64,000 bases of DNA from JAKZRT01 sp965247915 (lineage in GTDB: Bacteria > Pseudomonadota > Alphaproteobacteria > Rhodobacterales > Rhodobacteraceae): assembly GCA_965247915.1 (NCBI GenBank), contig OZ252048.1, forward strand, positions 372,001 to 436,000. The letters run 5' to 3'. Made by a program: the position numbers and the translations under genes. Shown one piece after another: positions 24,218-33,004 of the stretch. The notes under the pieces are model-generated. The model did no database searches, was not told where the DNA came from, and saw only the letters and a program-made list of their open reading frames with translations. How positions within the stretch are numbered: position 1 is the first letter of the stretch; each line of letters opens with the position of its first letter.

Positions 24218-25996
24218 TCAGCGCAGACCGTCCCATTCCAGATCGCGCACCGCCTGCGGCGTGTCCTGCGCCTTTGCGATGGTCCAGCCGACGTGCGTCG
24301 CATACTCCATCAGCGCGCCGGTGAGAACGACCTGTTTTGTCGCGCGTGGCTCCAGCCGGCCCTTTTCCAGAAAAAGACTGCGTTCGATGGCCAACATGGC
24401 GGCACCGCGATGGCGAAACACCCAGATCTCGCCGCTTTTCAGCGCCAGCGACACGGCGCTGCCGCCCAGATCAAGTTCGGCATCAACGTCCGGGTGCAAA
24501 TGAAAGCGGATGTTGAACCCGACCGACCCGCCGCCCGCCTCGGCAGCACGGCGCCCGTCAAAGCGTTTCTTGTTGGCGTTGGTCAGCACCGCGACCTCGT
24601 CCTCGCCGCTCAGGCTGCGGCCATCGACCGACAAGCGCAGATAGCGGCTGTGGTGCAGGCCGTGGGTTTTGACAAAGCCGTCGTGGCGCAGGGAAAGCGC
24701 GGTTTCTTCACGGCCCGCTTCACGCTCGGCGGTGACCTCGCGCGGCGCATCGATCAAAAGTTCGTATTCGCGTCCGCCGACCCACACGGTCTTGCCCAGT
24801 TTCGACGATGATGTGCCTTCGATGCCAAGCGTCGAATGCGACGGCGTGGCGCGCCCGGCCCGGTGCCACGACCGGCCAAAAACCGCGCCCGCGCCGCAGT
24901 TGACGATCACCGGGCGGCGGCCCGAGGTCAGCTCGAAGGCCAGCGTCGAGGCGTGCGCATTGGCCGAGGCCAGGCCGGTTGGCGGCGTCGAGGCATCGAC
25001 AATCACGCTGGTGCGCCCGGCCGAGAGCCGTGCATACCCCATCGCCCGACCCTGCGGCGCCTGCGCCTTGACGCCCGAGGCCGCCAGCGCGTTGTCGAGC
25101 CGCCCATCCAGACCCCGCCCGCCGCCGTGAAACCGCGCCAGCCCGCCATCGGCGTGCCGGAGCGCGCGCAGCGTCGGCGCGATGCCCTCGATCGCCGCCA
25201 GATGGTCGCGCGGGGCAATGCGACCAGCCTCGGAAAGCGCCGCCGCGGTCCAGGTCAGAATGGTGAAAACCTCGAGCAACTCCTGCGGATTGCGGTTCGG
25301 CAGCCCGCCGCCACGTTCGACCAGTTCGCGGCAATCGGCGGCCAGCGCCTTGATCGCGGGATCGAGAAATTTTTTCATCCCCGTCAGCGCCAGGGCGGCG
25401 TGGATCAGCCCGCCAACCGCCTCGAACCGGGGCAGGCCCGAGGGCGCGTGACGCCAGCGGCGGGCCAGAAACACCGTCTGTTGGGACAGGGCGCGGAAAA
25501 AGATCGGCGAGAAACCAGACCCCGGCCCGCCGAGCAGGAAAATCCCGTGGTTGATCCAGCGGGTGATGCGGCGTCCGGTCAGTTCCGGGGTCCAGCCCGG
25601 CCCGGCGCCAGCGCCAAAGCGTTCGATCCACTGGCGCGTCCAGTCCTGGGCCCGGCCGCGCGCCGCCAGGTCGCCGACCGCGGCCAGATCGTCGAGCCAG
25701 GCAAACCCGTGCCGGTCATCATCGAAATCATTGTCGGGCGCGCTGATCTCCCACATCCGTTCGCCGACGCTCTCGACCAGATGCCCGCCAAACAGGAACC
25801 GGCCGTCGATCAGCTGGCGGCCGCGCGCAAACGACCCGATGGTGCGCGGCTCGGGTTGGGCCACGAAGGATGTGGCCACCCGGCCGCGCGCCGCCAGCCG
25901 CGCGTGCAGGCGGTTCATCCAGCGCGTTCGGCGCACCGACCAGTTTTCACTTCCCTGCAATGCCGTTCCGTTCGTAATCGAAAGATACGCGCCCAT
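24218..25996 (-). CDS. Heparinase II/III family protein
   Basis: About 592 residues from ATG 25996. The N-terminal alpha/alpha-toroid carries RTIGSFARGRQLIDGRFLFGG and TRWINHGIFLLGGPGSGFSP. The C-terminal beta-sandwich shows VIVNCGAGAVFGRSWHRAGR, AYARLSAGRTSVIVDAS-like sequence and HLHPDVDAELD. No signal peptide is visible, although polysaccharide lyases of this family are usually exported. In Rhodobacterales this gene sits regularly between rsmB and purH. The frame continues upstream into the broken rsmB because of the deletion there; a 1037-residue fusion is not credible. Confidence 0.85.
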   Translation of the reverse strand: MGAYLSITNGTALQGSENWSVRRTRWMNRLHARLAARGRVATSFVAQPEPRTIGSFARGRQLIDGRFLFGGHLVESVGERMWEISAPDNDFDDDRHGFAWLDDLAAVGDLAARGRAQDWTRQWIERFGAGAGPGWTPELTGRRITRWINHGIFLLGGPGSGFSPIFFRALSQQTVFLARRWRHAPSGLPRFEAVGGLIHAALALTGMKKFLDPAIKALAADCRELVERGGGLPNRNPQELLEVFTILTWTAAALSEAGRIAPRDHLAAIEGIAPTLRALRHADGGLARFHGGGRGLDGRLDNALAASGVKAQAPQGRAMGYARLSAGRTSVIVDASTPPTGLASANAHASTLAFELTSGRRPVIVNCGAGAVFGRSWHRAGRATPSHSTLGIEGTSSSKLGKTVWVGGREYELLIDAPREVTAEREAGREETALSLRHDGFVKTHGLHHSRYLRLSVDGRSLSGEDEVAVLTNANKKRFDGRRAAEAGGGSVGFNIRFHLHPDVDAELDLGGSAVSLALKSGEIWVFRHRGAAMLAIERSLFLEKGRLEPRATKQVVLTGALMEYATHVGWTIAKAQDTPQAVRDLEWDGLR

Positions 25997-26045
25997 TGTC
26001 CGCCCGTGTCGCCCCGACCCTTTTCGCCCCATGCGGGTCGCGGGG

Positions 26046-27208
26046 TCAATCCCGCTGCAACGCGGCGACGAAAAAACCGTCCATTCCGCCGACAGCAGGC
26101 CAATAATCGGGACGCAGGCGCAAGCCGTGCGCGCCGATCCAACCGGTTTCGATCCCGTCAAGTTCCAACGCCTGATTTTGCAACCGCAGGCCGGGGATGC
26201 GCTGCAGCGCGGCGCGCGCCTGATGTTCGCCCTCGTCGGGCAACAGCGAGCAGGTGGCAAAAACCAGCCGGCCGCCGAACAGGGCGCGTCGAGCAGGATC
26301 GCGTCAAACGGCGCGTCGGGCCGCCAGTCGAGCGCGTCGGCCTCGACCAGCGTCGCGGTCAGCCCGGTCCGGTCCAGATTTTCGCGCAGGCGGGTCACGC
26401 GGGCCGGCGATATGTCCAGCGCGCTGACCTCGGCCCCGGTGGCGGCCAGTTGCAGCGTCTTGCCGCCCGGCGCCGCGCAAAGGTCAAGCACCCGTTCGCC
26501 GGGCCGCGCCGCTAGGGCGCGCGCCGGGATCGCAGCAGCGGCGTCCTGCACCCACCAGGCGCCTTCGTCGTATCCGGGCAGTGCCGAGATCTGCCCCGGC
26601 TCGGTCAGACGCAGGCTGCCGGTCGGCAAAAGCCCGCCCCCGAGCTGGGCCAGAAGCGCATCGGTCATCGCCGGGCCGGGCGTCAGGTCGACCGGCGCTC
26701 CGGTTGCGTGGGCGGTCTCGATGGCGTGAACGGCGGCGGCTCCCCAGGCGTCTTCCAGCGGGCTGCGCAGCCAGCGCGGCAGACCTGGCGGCGGCAGATC
26801 GGGCCAGCGCACCGGCGCATCGGCACCGGCCTTGCGCAGCACCGCATTGACAAGCCCCGACAAGCGCGCCGTCTTGCGGTCGGCGCGCACCAGACCAACC
26901 GCAGTGCTGACCACGCCGTGCGGCGCGGCCCCGGTGACGGCGATCTCGACCACCGCAAGACGCAGGACATTGAGAACCGCCAGCGGCGGCAGCTGGCGCA
27001 GATAGGGCCTGAGCAGGCGGTCGGCCGCTTCGATATGTCTGAGCGTGGTCAGCGCCAGCCGCCCGGCCCGCGCCCGGTCAGCCGGACCGAGCCCGGCCAT
27101 CGCATGGCCGTCTTTGGCGGTCAGTTCGGACATCAGACGCTTGTGGCCCAGCACCCCACCCAGCAGGCGCAGGGCGCCGCGCCTTGGTGCTAGTCCGGCT
27201 GGTGCCAT
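26046..27208 (-). pseudogene. rsmB: 16S rRNA m5C967 methyltransferase RsmB, internally deleted
   Basis: The NusB-like N-terminal domain and the SAM domain (VLDLCAAPGGKTLQLA, VEADALDWRPDAPFDAILLDAPCSA) are in one frame. The C-terminal part (GRLVFATCSLLPDEGEHQAR to the terminal FFVAALQRD) is in another. In intact RsmB some tens of residues separate DAPCS from the ATCSL block. Here DAPCS and GGRLVFATC abut near 26280, so an out-of-frame deletion has occurred and the two cysteine motifs cannot be in one protein. It is non-functional unless the assembly is wrong. Confidence 0.85.
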
Positions 27209-27287
27209 TGCGCTAGTCCGATGCGGCTGGATAATCCTGACCGCCCCTACTAAGATGCGGCCCGCACAGCAAGCACGCAAAGCCGAT

Positions 27288-27470
27288 ATGTCCGACGAAT
27301 TGGAGCCTGACGACCTGCCGCCCGCGGCCAAACGAGCCTTGGCCGAGGCCGAGGCGCGCCGCGCCGCCGCTGCGGCCGACGAACCCCCCAGGGAACTGGG
27401 TGGTCGCGACGGCCCGGACCCGGCCCGGTACGGCGATTGGGAAAAAAACTGTATAGCGGTCGATTTCTGA
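27288..27470 (+). CDS. DUF1674/succinate dehydrogenase assembly factor 4-like
   Basis: 60 residues, MSDELEPDDLPPAAKRALAE with the C-terminal block GGRDGPDPARYGDWEKNCIAVDF. The G(P)(D/E)P(A/T)RYGDWE..G(I)..DF ending defines DUF1674, the SdhAF4 family, which helps flavinylated SdhA assemble into succinate dehydrogenase. It is divergent from rsmB, with an 80-base spacer that should hold both promoters. In Rhodobacterales the gene is commonly next to rsmB. Confidence 0.9.
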   Translation: MSDELEPDDLPPAAKRALAEAEARRAAAAADEPPRELGGRDGPDPARYGDWEKNCIAVDF

Positions 27471-27475
27471 ACCGT

Positions 27476-27841
27476 TCAGTCCCAGGGCTGCCGCCCCTCC
27501 TCGAAGACCAGTTTCGGGTCTGTAAACAGCGCCGGATCGTCCATCGACCCGGCATAGACGAATATCAGGCTTTCGGCCCGCGCGGTGGTCTTGGTCAGGG
27601 GGCTGCCGCAATCCCCGCAAAACCCGAACTCCAGGGCAAAACCGCTTTTGGCAGTGGCGCGGTAAATTTTCAACGGCCCCTCGACGGCAAATCCCGCGCG
27701 GTCAAGCGCAAGCTGCGGCGCGTGGCCGCTGCCGGTGACGCGCTGGCAGTCGCGGCAATAGCATGTGATCGCAAATTTGCTCGGCCCTGCCGCCACATAG
27801 CGCCTCGCCCCGCATAAACACGCCCCGGTTACCTCTGCCAT
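27476..27841 (-). CDS. GFA-family zinc protein
   Basis: 121 residues of the GFA (glutathione-dependent formaldehyde-activating enzyme-like) family. Zinc-binding cysteines appear as CLCGARRY, TCYCRDCQR and FGFCGDCGSPL. Most members have no proven formaldehyde activity. The gene converges on the DUF1674 gene with only 5 bases between stops. The start has no very strong ribosome site, but the N-terminus AEVTGACLCGA fits the family. Confidence 0.88.
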   Translation of the reverse strand: MAEVTGACLCGARRYVAAGPSKFAITCYCRDCQRVTGSGHAPQLALDRAGFAVEGPLKIYRATAKSGFALEFGFCGDCGSPLTKTTARAESLIFVYAGSMDDPALFTDPKLVFEEGRQPWD

Positions 27842-27928
27842 CGCCGCCTCCTGACCCGTGGGTCATTCTTTCAAATCGCGCCGCGCCCGCAAGTTGATTG
27901 TTTGCGCCGCCCCCCGGGGCGCCAACTT

Positions 27929-28399
27929 TCAGGCGCGATGATAAGGGTTGCCGGCAAGGATACCAGCGGCGCGGTAAAGCTGTTCGGCCAGCATCACGCG
28001 CGCCAGCATATGCGGCCAGACCATCGGCCCGAAGCTTAGGGTCAAATCCGCGCGCGCCCGCAGATCGGCGGCCAGCCCATTGGCCCCGCCGATAAGAAAG
28101 GCCAGATCGCGACACCCCTGATCGCGCCAACCGGCCAGCATTTCCGATAATTCGGGCGACGAGACCGCCTGGCCGCGTTGGTCCAGCGCCACCGTCGTCG
28201 CCGCGTCCGGAATAGCGCCCGACAACAGCGCCGCGTCGCCCGCCCTGCCGCCGCCCTTTCGGTCGTCAACTTCGGCCAGCCGCAGCGGTCCCAGGCCCAG
28301 CGCCCGCCCGGTGCGGTCGAACCGGGTCTGATAGTCGCGCACCAGCGCCGCCTCGGGGCCGGATTTCATCCGGCCCACGGCCAGAATGTGCACCCGCAT
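27929..28399 (-). CDS. rlmH: 23S rRNA pseudouridine-1915 N3-methyltransferase
   Basis: 156 residues from ATG 28399. The SPOUT fold shows the N-terminal MRVHILAVGRMKSGPE, the SAM-binding FLIGGANGLAADLRARAD and the C-terminal MVWPHMLARVMLAEQLYRA and GNPYHR blocks, all diagnostic of RlmH. It methylates a pseudouridine in helix 69 of 23S rRNA. Its start codon overlaps the rsfS stop, the usual rsfS-rlmH operon. Confidence 0.96.
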   Translation of the reverse strand: MRVHILAVGRMKSGPEAALVRDYQTRFDRTGRALGLGPLRLAEVDDRKGGGRAGDAALLSGAIPDAATTVALDQRGQAVSSPELSEMLAGWRDQGCRDLAFLIGGANGLAADLRARADLTLSFGPMVWPHMLARVMLAEQLYRAAGILAGNPYHRA

Positions 28400-28770
28400 C
28401 AGCCCTTGGCGGTTTGCGCGGCGGCACCCGGCGCCATCCACAATTTCTCTAACTGATAAAAGGCGCGCACTTCGGGCCGGAACACATGGACGATCACATC
28501 GCCCGCGTCGATCAGCACCCAGTCGCCAGCGTCCTTGCCCTCGACTTTGGCGATCACGCCAAAGCGCGCTTTCAGCCGTTCCACCAGTTTGTCTGAGATC
28601 GAGATCACCTGACGCGACGAGCGCCCCGACGCAATGACCATGAAATCGGACATCTCGGACTTGCCGGCAAGGGGGATCGAAATCACCTCTTCGGCTTTGT
28701 CGTCATCGAGTGAACTCAGGATACCATCAAGCAGTGTTTCGCTTGAGAACTCGGACACGGATGCGTTCAT
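28399..28770 (-). CDS. rsfS: Ribosomal silencing factor RsfS
   Basis: About 123 residues from ATG 28770. The conserved core is LDDDKAEEVISIPLAGKSE, DFMVIASGRSSRQVISISDKL, and GDWVLIDAGDVIVHVFRPEVRAFYQLEKLW. It binds ribosomal protein L14 and blocks subunit joining in starvation. Longer frames (to 28866) begin with non-conserved sequence; an ATG at 28782 is the main alternative. It is coupled to rlmH. Confidence 0.93.
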   Translation of the reverse strand: MNASVSEFSSETLLDGILSSLDDDKAEEVISIPLAGKSEMSDFMVIASGRSSRQVISISDKLVERLKARFGVIAKVEGKDAGDWVLIDAGDVIVHVFRPEVRAFYQLEKLWMAPGAAAQTAKG

Positions 28771-28966
28771 TCGCGTACCCATCGCGGTTTTGTCCGAAAC
28801 CGCAGTCGCAAGTTGAGACAGGACATTATCCTCCTTTTCAGCCGCGCCGCCAACCGGCGCAGGCAAATGCTAGCATCGCTGGGTGAAATTCTCAATAAAC
28901 GCCGCAACCCACACGAGATTGTGTTACCTGGTTGAATTTCCATGGGTTTGGCGATGTCTGCAGGCC

Positions 28967-29635
28967 TCAGATCTGGTCGAGGTAGCACGCGGTTTTTGCG
29001 GCCAGTTCTTCGGGTCCCAGTTGCCGGGTAAAGAGCGCGACCAGGCCTTCGCCGGGCAGCATCAGATAGCTGAGGGTTGAATGGCTCATCAGATAATAGT
29101 CCGGGGTATCGGACAGCAGTTTGGCCGCTGACCCGCCATAGGACGCCAGCACCGCCTTGATCTCGGCGCTGCTGCCGGTCAGGCCCAGCATGTCTTCGTG
29201 CATGGCGTCGGTATAGCTGGCCACCACTTGCGCCGTATCACGGTCCGGATCGACCGTGATAAAGACCGGGCGCACCTGGTGGCCGATTTCTGCAAGCAGA
29301 TCGACCGCTTCGGCATTGCGGACCACATCGAGCGGGCAGACATCCGGGCAGAACGTATAGCCGAAGTAAACCAGCGTCGGGCGGTCGATAACTTCTGTGT
29401 CGGTGACGCGCGCGCCGGTTTCATCGGTCAGCTCGAATGGCCCGCCGAGGTTGGCGATGCCGCTGACCCGAACCTCGCGGCAGGCGGCGAAGCGGTCGGC
29501 GGGGGCACCGATTTGCAGCGCCACAAAAGCAACCGACGCCAGAAGTGCGAGGCCAGCGACACCAGCAGCGGCCAGGGCGGCCGGGCGGCCACGCGGCGGT
29601 TTGCGCTTGGGATCAATTTCCGGTGTGGCTGTCAT
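28967..29635 (-). CDS. SCO1/SenC family copper chaperone
   Basis: 222 residues. A single N-terminal membrane anchor at about 20-42 is followed by a thioredoxin-fold domain. The copper ligands are C96 and C100 (FGYTFCPDVCP) and H185 (YLMSHSTLSYL). Members deliver copper to the CuA site of cytochrome oxidase or act as thiol reductants in the periplasm. No oxidase genes are nearby. The start overlaps the end of a possible short upstream ORF. Confidence 0.92.
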   Translation of the reverse strand: MTATPEIDPKRKPPRGRPAALAAAGVAGLALLASVAFVALQIGAPADRFAACREVRVSGIANLGGPFELTDETGARVTDTEVIDRPTLVYFGYTFCPDVCPLDVVRNAEAVDLLAEIGHQVRPVFITVDPDRDTAQVVASYTDAMHEDMLGLTGSSAEIKAVLASYGGSAAKLLSDTPDYYLMSHSTLSYLMLPGEGLVALFTRQLGPEELAAKTACYLDQI

Positions 29636-29768
29636 AACGTTCCATTTCTTCGCTCATGTCGCCAATCTCGGTCAAGGGCACAACGCGGAACGCGGCCGCA
29701 ACCCGGCCTGCCGTCTCGAAAACCGCCACCGCGCGGTCCTCGGTATGCTGCGGAGACCTTTCAATCAA
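29613..29768 (-). CDS. Possible 51-aa small protein upstream of SCO gene
   Basis: An open frame from TTG 29768, with no ATG until late. It contains ERSPQHTEDRAVAVFETAGR and VPLTEIGDMSEEMERYD and overlaps the SCO start by 23 bases. AAGG-type ribosome-site sequence is weak. The residues look plausible for a protein, but there is no homology I recognise. It could equally be a 3' remnant or non-coding. Confidence 0.3.
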   Translation of the reverse strand: MIERSPQHTEDRAVAVFETAGRVAAAFRVVPLTEIGDMSEEMERYDSHTGN

Positions 29769-29845
29769 GACTCACTCGGCCGCTATCTAGGTGCAGCGGC
29801 CGGCGGGTGAAAGCCCCAGACAGCCACCCGGCATCGGGGGCAGGG

Positions 29846-31168
29846 TCAGTCGGCGACGGCGACGGCTCCGCCCTGGTCCAAAATCCGCACCTCGCGTTGC
29901 GGGAAGGGGATCGAGATATTGTGTTCCTGAAACGCGTCCCAAAGCGCCAGATACACGTTGCCGCGGATGTTGGTCAGGCCGTCGGTCGGGTCGCGGATCC
30001 AGAACCGCAGCACATAGTCGACCGAACTGTCGCCAAAGCCGACGATATGACAGACCGGCGGACGGGCGCCCAACACGCGCGGACAATCGCGCGCCGCGCC
30101 GATGGCGATGCGCCGCACATCGTGGGGATTGTCGCCGTAAGCGGTGCCGAAATTGATATCGAGCCGCACGAAATCGTTCGAATGGCTCCAGTTCACCGCC
30201 TGGCCGGTGATCAGATCCTCGTTGGGGATCAGAAATTCGCGCCCGTCGCGGGTAGTGATCGAGATATAACGCGCGCCCAGGGCATCGACCCAACCGAAGG
30301 TTTCTCCCAGCGAAATCACATCGCCGGGTTTGATGGATTTATCCAGCAGGATGATGACGCCCGAGACCAGGTTGGAAACCACTTTTTGCAGGCCGAACCC
30401 CAGGCCCAGGCCGATAGCGCCCGACAGCACCGCCAGCCCGGTCAGATCGAACCCGACCGCTTTGAGGCCAATGAAAAAGGCGGCGCCGTAAAAAACAACC
30501 TGCAGAAACTTGACTACTAGCACCTGCATCGACGGGCTGATGTCTTGGTTTGAGCGCACCTGGGCGACGCTGGCCCGCGCGGCCAGCCGCGCCAGCGTCA
30601 GCAAAATCGCCGTGACCACCAGCGCCTTGAGGATGGCCGGCGCGCTGAGCCTGAAATCGCCGAATTGAACGCCGAGCCGGTCCAGAAATTCGGCTACCGG
30701 GCCAACCAGGTTGAGGTAAAAGAGGATCACATAGACCCAAAGCCCCCAGGTGACGGCCTTGCGCAGGGCCCGGTTTTTGACCAGCCGCGCGGCGAAACTG
30801 ACCAGCATGATCGCGGTCGCCATGGTGGCCACGAGTTCCAGCAGGAAACTGCGCGAGGGGAAATTCGACGCCATCCGCATCGCCGCGGTCGCGGTCCAGG
30901 AATAGGCGACGAACAGGACCAGCCCCAGCCGTTTTTTAAGGACCACAAGTCCGCGAAGCCGCCACTTTGGCCAGCCCGTCAGGGTATGCATCCACGCCCG
31001 CAGCCGCGCGCCGAACCAGCGCCGCGCAAGCCAGGTCAGGCCTATTCCGAAGGCTAGGATAATGAGCTGATTATAGCGGCTGGGCAGGGTCAGATTGCGG
31101 ATCTGACCCGTTATTGTGTTCCAGATCACGCTGCCCTGATCGGCGATGGCCTGAAGTTCGGTCTCCAT
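29846..31168 (-). CDS. MscS-family mechanosensitive channel
   Basis: 440 residues from ATG 31168. Several membrane helices precede the pore helix region VGFDLTGLAVLSGAIGLGLG and FGLQKVVSNLVSGVIILLDK, then SIKPGD and the beta domain (DALGARYISITTRDGREFLIPNEDL). This is the larger MscS type with extra N-terminal helices. It would release solutes on hypo-osmotic shock. It is isolated, with a repeat-like GCCGCCAAAGGCGGC hairpin in the upstream spacer. Confidence 0.92.
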   Translation of the reverse strand: METELQAIADQGSVIWNTITGQIRNLTLPSRYNQLIILAFGIGLTWLARRWFGARLRAWMHTLTGWPKWRLRGLVVLKKRLGLVLFVAYSWTATAAMRMASNFPSRSFLLELVATMATAIMLVSFAARLVKNRALRKAVTWGLWVYVILFYLNLVGPVAEFLDRLGVQFGDFRLSAPAILKALVVTAILLTLARLAARASVAQVRSNQDISPSMQVLVVKFLQVVFYGAAFFIGLKAVGFDLTGLAVLSGAIGLGLGFGLQKVVSNLVSGVIILLDKSIKPGDVISLGETFGWVDALGARYISITTRDGREFLIPNEDLITGQAVNWSHSNDFVRLDINFGTAYGDNPHDVRRIAIGAARDCPRVLGARPPVCHIVGFGDSSVDYVLRFWIRDPTDGLTNIRGNVYLALWDAFQEHNISIPFPQREVRILDQGGAVAVAD

Positions 31169-31367
31169 AGCGGCAGCGTTGCATGGGGGCCGGGTGAGGG
31201 GCGAGTCCGCGCCCGGCCCGGCGCGCCTGCAATCAAACGGAGCGCCGCCAAAGGCGGCGCAAGACAAACCTACGAGGCACGTGGCCCGGCACGCCGGTCA
31301 ACGCCCGTCCCAATTCGGGGCTGCTGGCCATCTTGCGGGACCGGGATCAGCCGTATATGTCGCTTGC

Positions 31368-31505
31368 ATGACAATCTTGTTCGACATGGACGACCGCGCG
31401 CGCCTGCCTTGGCGGTTTTTTGGTGCGAAAAAGGCGGTGTGCGCCGGCGGCTGGGCCGCGCCGATTGCGCCCCCGTTCCGCACCTGCCACTTTGAACCGA
31501 GATAA
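31368..31505 (+). CDS. Possible 45-aa ORF directly before leuC
   Basis: MTILFDMDDRARLPWRFFGA then KKAVCAGGWAAPIAPPFRTCHFEPR, ending 3 bases before the leuC ATG. There is no ribosome site, but TTGCGG (31333) and TATATG (31355) could form a promoter whose start point would fall at the ATG, so translation could be leaderless. It is not rich in leucine, so it does not look like a classical leucine attenuator. Low confidence. Confidence 0.35.
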   Translation: MTILFDMDDRARLPWRFFGAKKAVCAGGWAAPIAPPFRTCHFEPR

Positions 31506-31508
31506 CCC

Positions 31509-32912
31509 ATGCCTGCCAAAACGCTCTACGACAAAATCTGGGATGCCCATCTGGCCCATCAGGCCGAGGACGGCACCAGCCTGCTCTATATCGACCGGCA
31601 TCTGGTTCACGAGGTGACCAGCCCGCAGGCCTTCGAGGGTCTGCGATTGGCGGGCCGCAAGGTGCGCAGCCCCGAAAAGACCATCGCCGTGCCCGATCAC
31701 AACGTGCCCACAACCGCCGACCGGCTGCAGGGCGGAATGAACGACGAAAGCCGCATTCAGGTCGAGGCGCTGGATCGGAACGCGCGCGAGACCGGCATCC
31801 ACTACTACCCGGTCAGCGATGTCCGGCAAGGCATCGTCCACATCGTCGGCCCCGAACAGGGCTGGACCCTGCCCGGCATGACTGTGGTCTGCGGCGACAG
31901 CCATACCGCCACCCATGGCGCGTTCGGGGCGCTGGCGCATGGCATCGGCACCTCCGAGGTCGAACATGTGCTGGCCACGCAGACGCTGATCCAGCGCAAG
32001 GGCAAGAACATGAAGGTCGAGATCACCGGCTGCCTCGCCCCCGGGGTCACCGCCAAGGACATCACGCTTAGCGTGATCGGCAAGACCGGCACAGCGGGCG
32101 GCACCGGCTATGTCATCGAATATTGCGGGCAAGCGATCCGTGATCTTTCGATGGAGGGCCGCATGACGGTCTGCAACATGGCCATCGAGGGCGGTGCGCG
32201 CGCCGGGCTGATCGCGCCGGACCAGACGACGTTCGACTATTGCATGGGCCGCCCGCACGCGCCCAAGGGTGCCCTGTGGGAGGCCGCGCTGGCCTGGTGG
32301 AAGACGCTTTTTTCCGACAACGACGCGCATTGGGACAAGGTGATCACCCTGAAAGGCGAAGCCATCGCGCCGGTCGTGACCTGGGGCACGTCGCCCGAGG
32401 ATGTGCTGCCGATCACCGGCGTTGTTCCGTCGGCGGATGATTTTTCTGGTGGCAAGGTTCAGGCCGCGCAACGGTCGCTCGATTACATGGATCTGACCCC
32501 CGGCACGCCACTGGTGGCGATCGAGATCGATACGGTCTTTATCGGGTCCTGCACCAATGGACGGATCGAAGACCTGCGCGCCGTGGCCGAGATAATGCGG
32601 GGCAAAAAGGTCAAAGAGGGTTTGCGCGCCATGATCGTGCCGGGCTCGGGCCTGGTCCGGGAGCAGGCCGAGGCAGAGGGGCTGGCGAACATTTTCATTG
32701 AGGCCGGGTTCGAATGGCGGCTGGCGGGTTGTTCGATGTGCCTGGCCATGAACCCCGACCAGCTTGAGCCAGGCGAGCGCTGCGCCGCCACCTCGAACCG
32801 CAACTTCGAAGGCCGTCAGGGTCGCGGCGGTCGCACCCATCTGATGTCGCCCGCGATGGCGGCGGCGGCGGCGGTGACCGGGCGACTGACCGATGTTCGG
32901 GAGATGATGTAG
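31509..32912 (+). CDS. leuC: 3-isopropylmalate dehydratase large subunit
   Basis: 467 residues, full length. The aconitase-like fold shows VVCGDSHTATHGAFGALAHG near 128 and the [4Fe-4S] ligands in FIGSCTNGRIEDL (about 344-356) and AGCSMCLAMNPD (about 407-418). With LeuD it isomerises 2-isopropylmalate to 3-isopropylmalate in leucine synthesis. The stop codon overlaps the GTG of a 30-aa ORF (TAGTG), which in turn overlaps leuD. Confidence 0.97.
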   Translation: MPAKTLYDKIWDAHLAHQAEDGTSLLYIDRHLVHEVTSPQAFEGLRLAGRKVRSPEKTIAVPDHNVPTTADRLQGGMNDESRIQVEALDRNARETGIHYYPVSDVRQGIVHIVGPEQGWTLPGMTVVCGDSHTATHGAFGALAHGIGTSEVEHVLATQTLIQRKGKNMKVEITGCLAPGVTAKDITLSVIGKTGTAGGTGYVIEYCGQAIRDLSMEGRMTVCNMAIEGGARAGLIAPDQTTFDYCMGRPHAPKGALWEAALAWWKTLFSDNDAHWDKVITLKGEAIAPVVTWGTSPEDVLPITGVVPSADDFSGGKVQAAQRSLDYMDLTPGTPLVAIEIDTVFIGSCTNGRIEDLRAVAEIMRGKKVKEGLRAMIVPGSGLVREQAEAEGLANIFIEAGFEWRLAGCSMCLAMNPDQLEPGERCAATSNRNFEGRQGRGGRTHLMSPAMAAAAAVTGRLTDVREMM

Positions 32913-33004
32913 TGACGGAATTTGATTGGCGTAACTCGGAGTCTGTGGTCATGCTGCCCGTTCGCGGGGTTGCGGCACATTGGAACAATGACGGCGACGA
33001 TTGA
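32912..33004 (+). CDS. 30-aa small protein coupled to leuC and leuD
   Basis: GTG-initiated frame encoding MTEFDWRNSESVVMLPVRGV then AAHWNNDGDD. The start overlaps the leuC stop (TAGTG, 1 base) and its stop overlaps the leuD ATG (TGATG, 1 base). A frame that exactly fills the space between two operon genes with overlaps on both sides is likely translated. Function unknown; it could serve only to carry ribosomes to leuD, or assist the LeuC-LeuD complex. Confidence 0.6.
   Translation: MTEFDWRNSESVVMLPVRGVAAHWNNDGDD

Noticed and set aside
22937..24811. Long plus-strand frames opposite purH and the heparinase gene
   Set aside because: Low-complexity Arg/Gly/His-rich translations, antisense to clearly recognised proteins.
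24218..27331. A single 1037-residue RsmB-heparinase fusion protein
   Set aside because: The fusion exists only because an internal deletion in rsmB shifts its frame into the heparinase frame; the true RsmB C-terminus is present in another frame and the heparinase has its own start.
31368..31505. Leucine attenuator leader peptide before leuC
   Set aside because: The frame has few leucine codons and I could not draw convincing alternative terminator/antiterminator stems.
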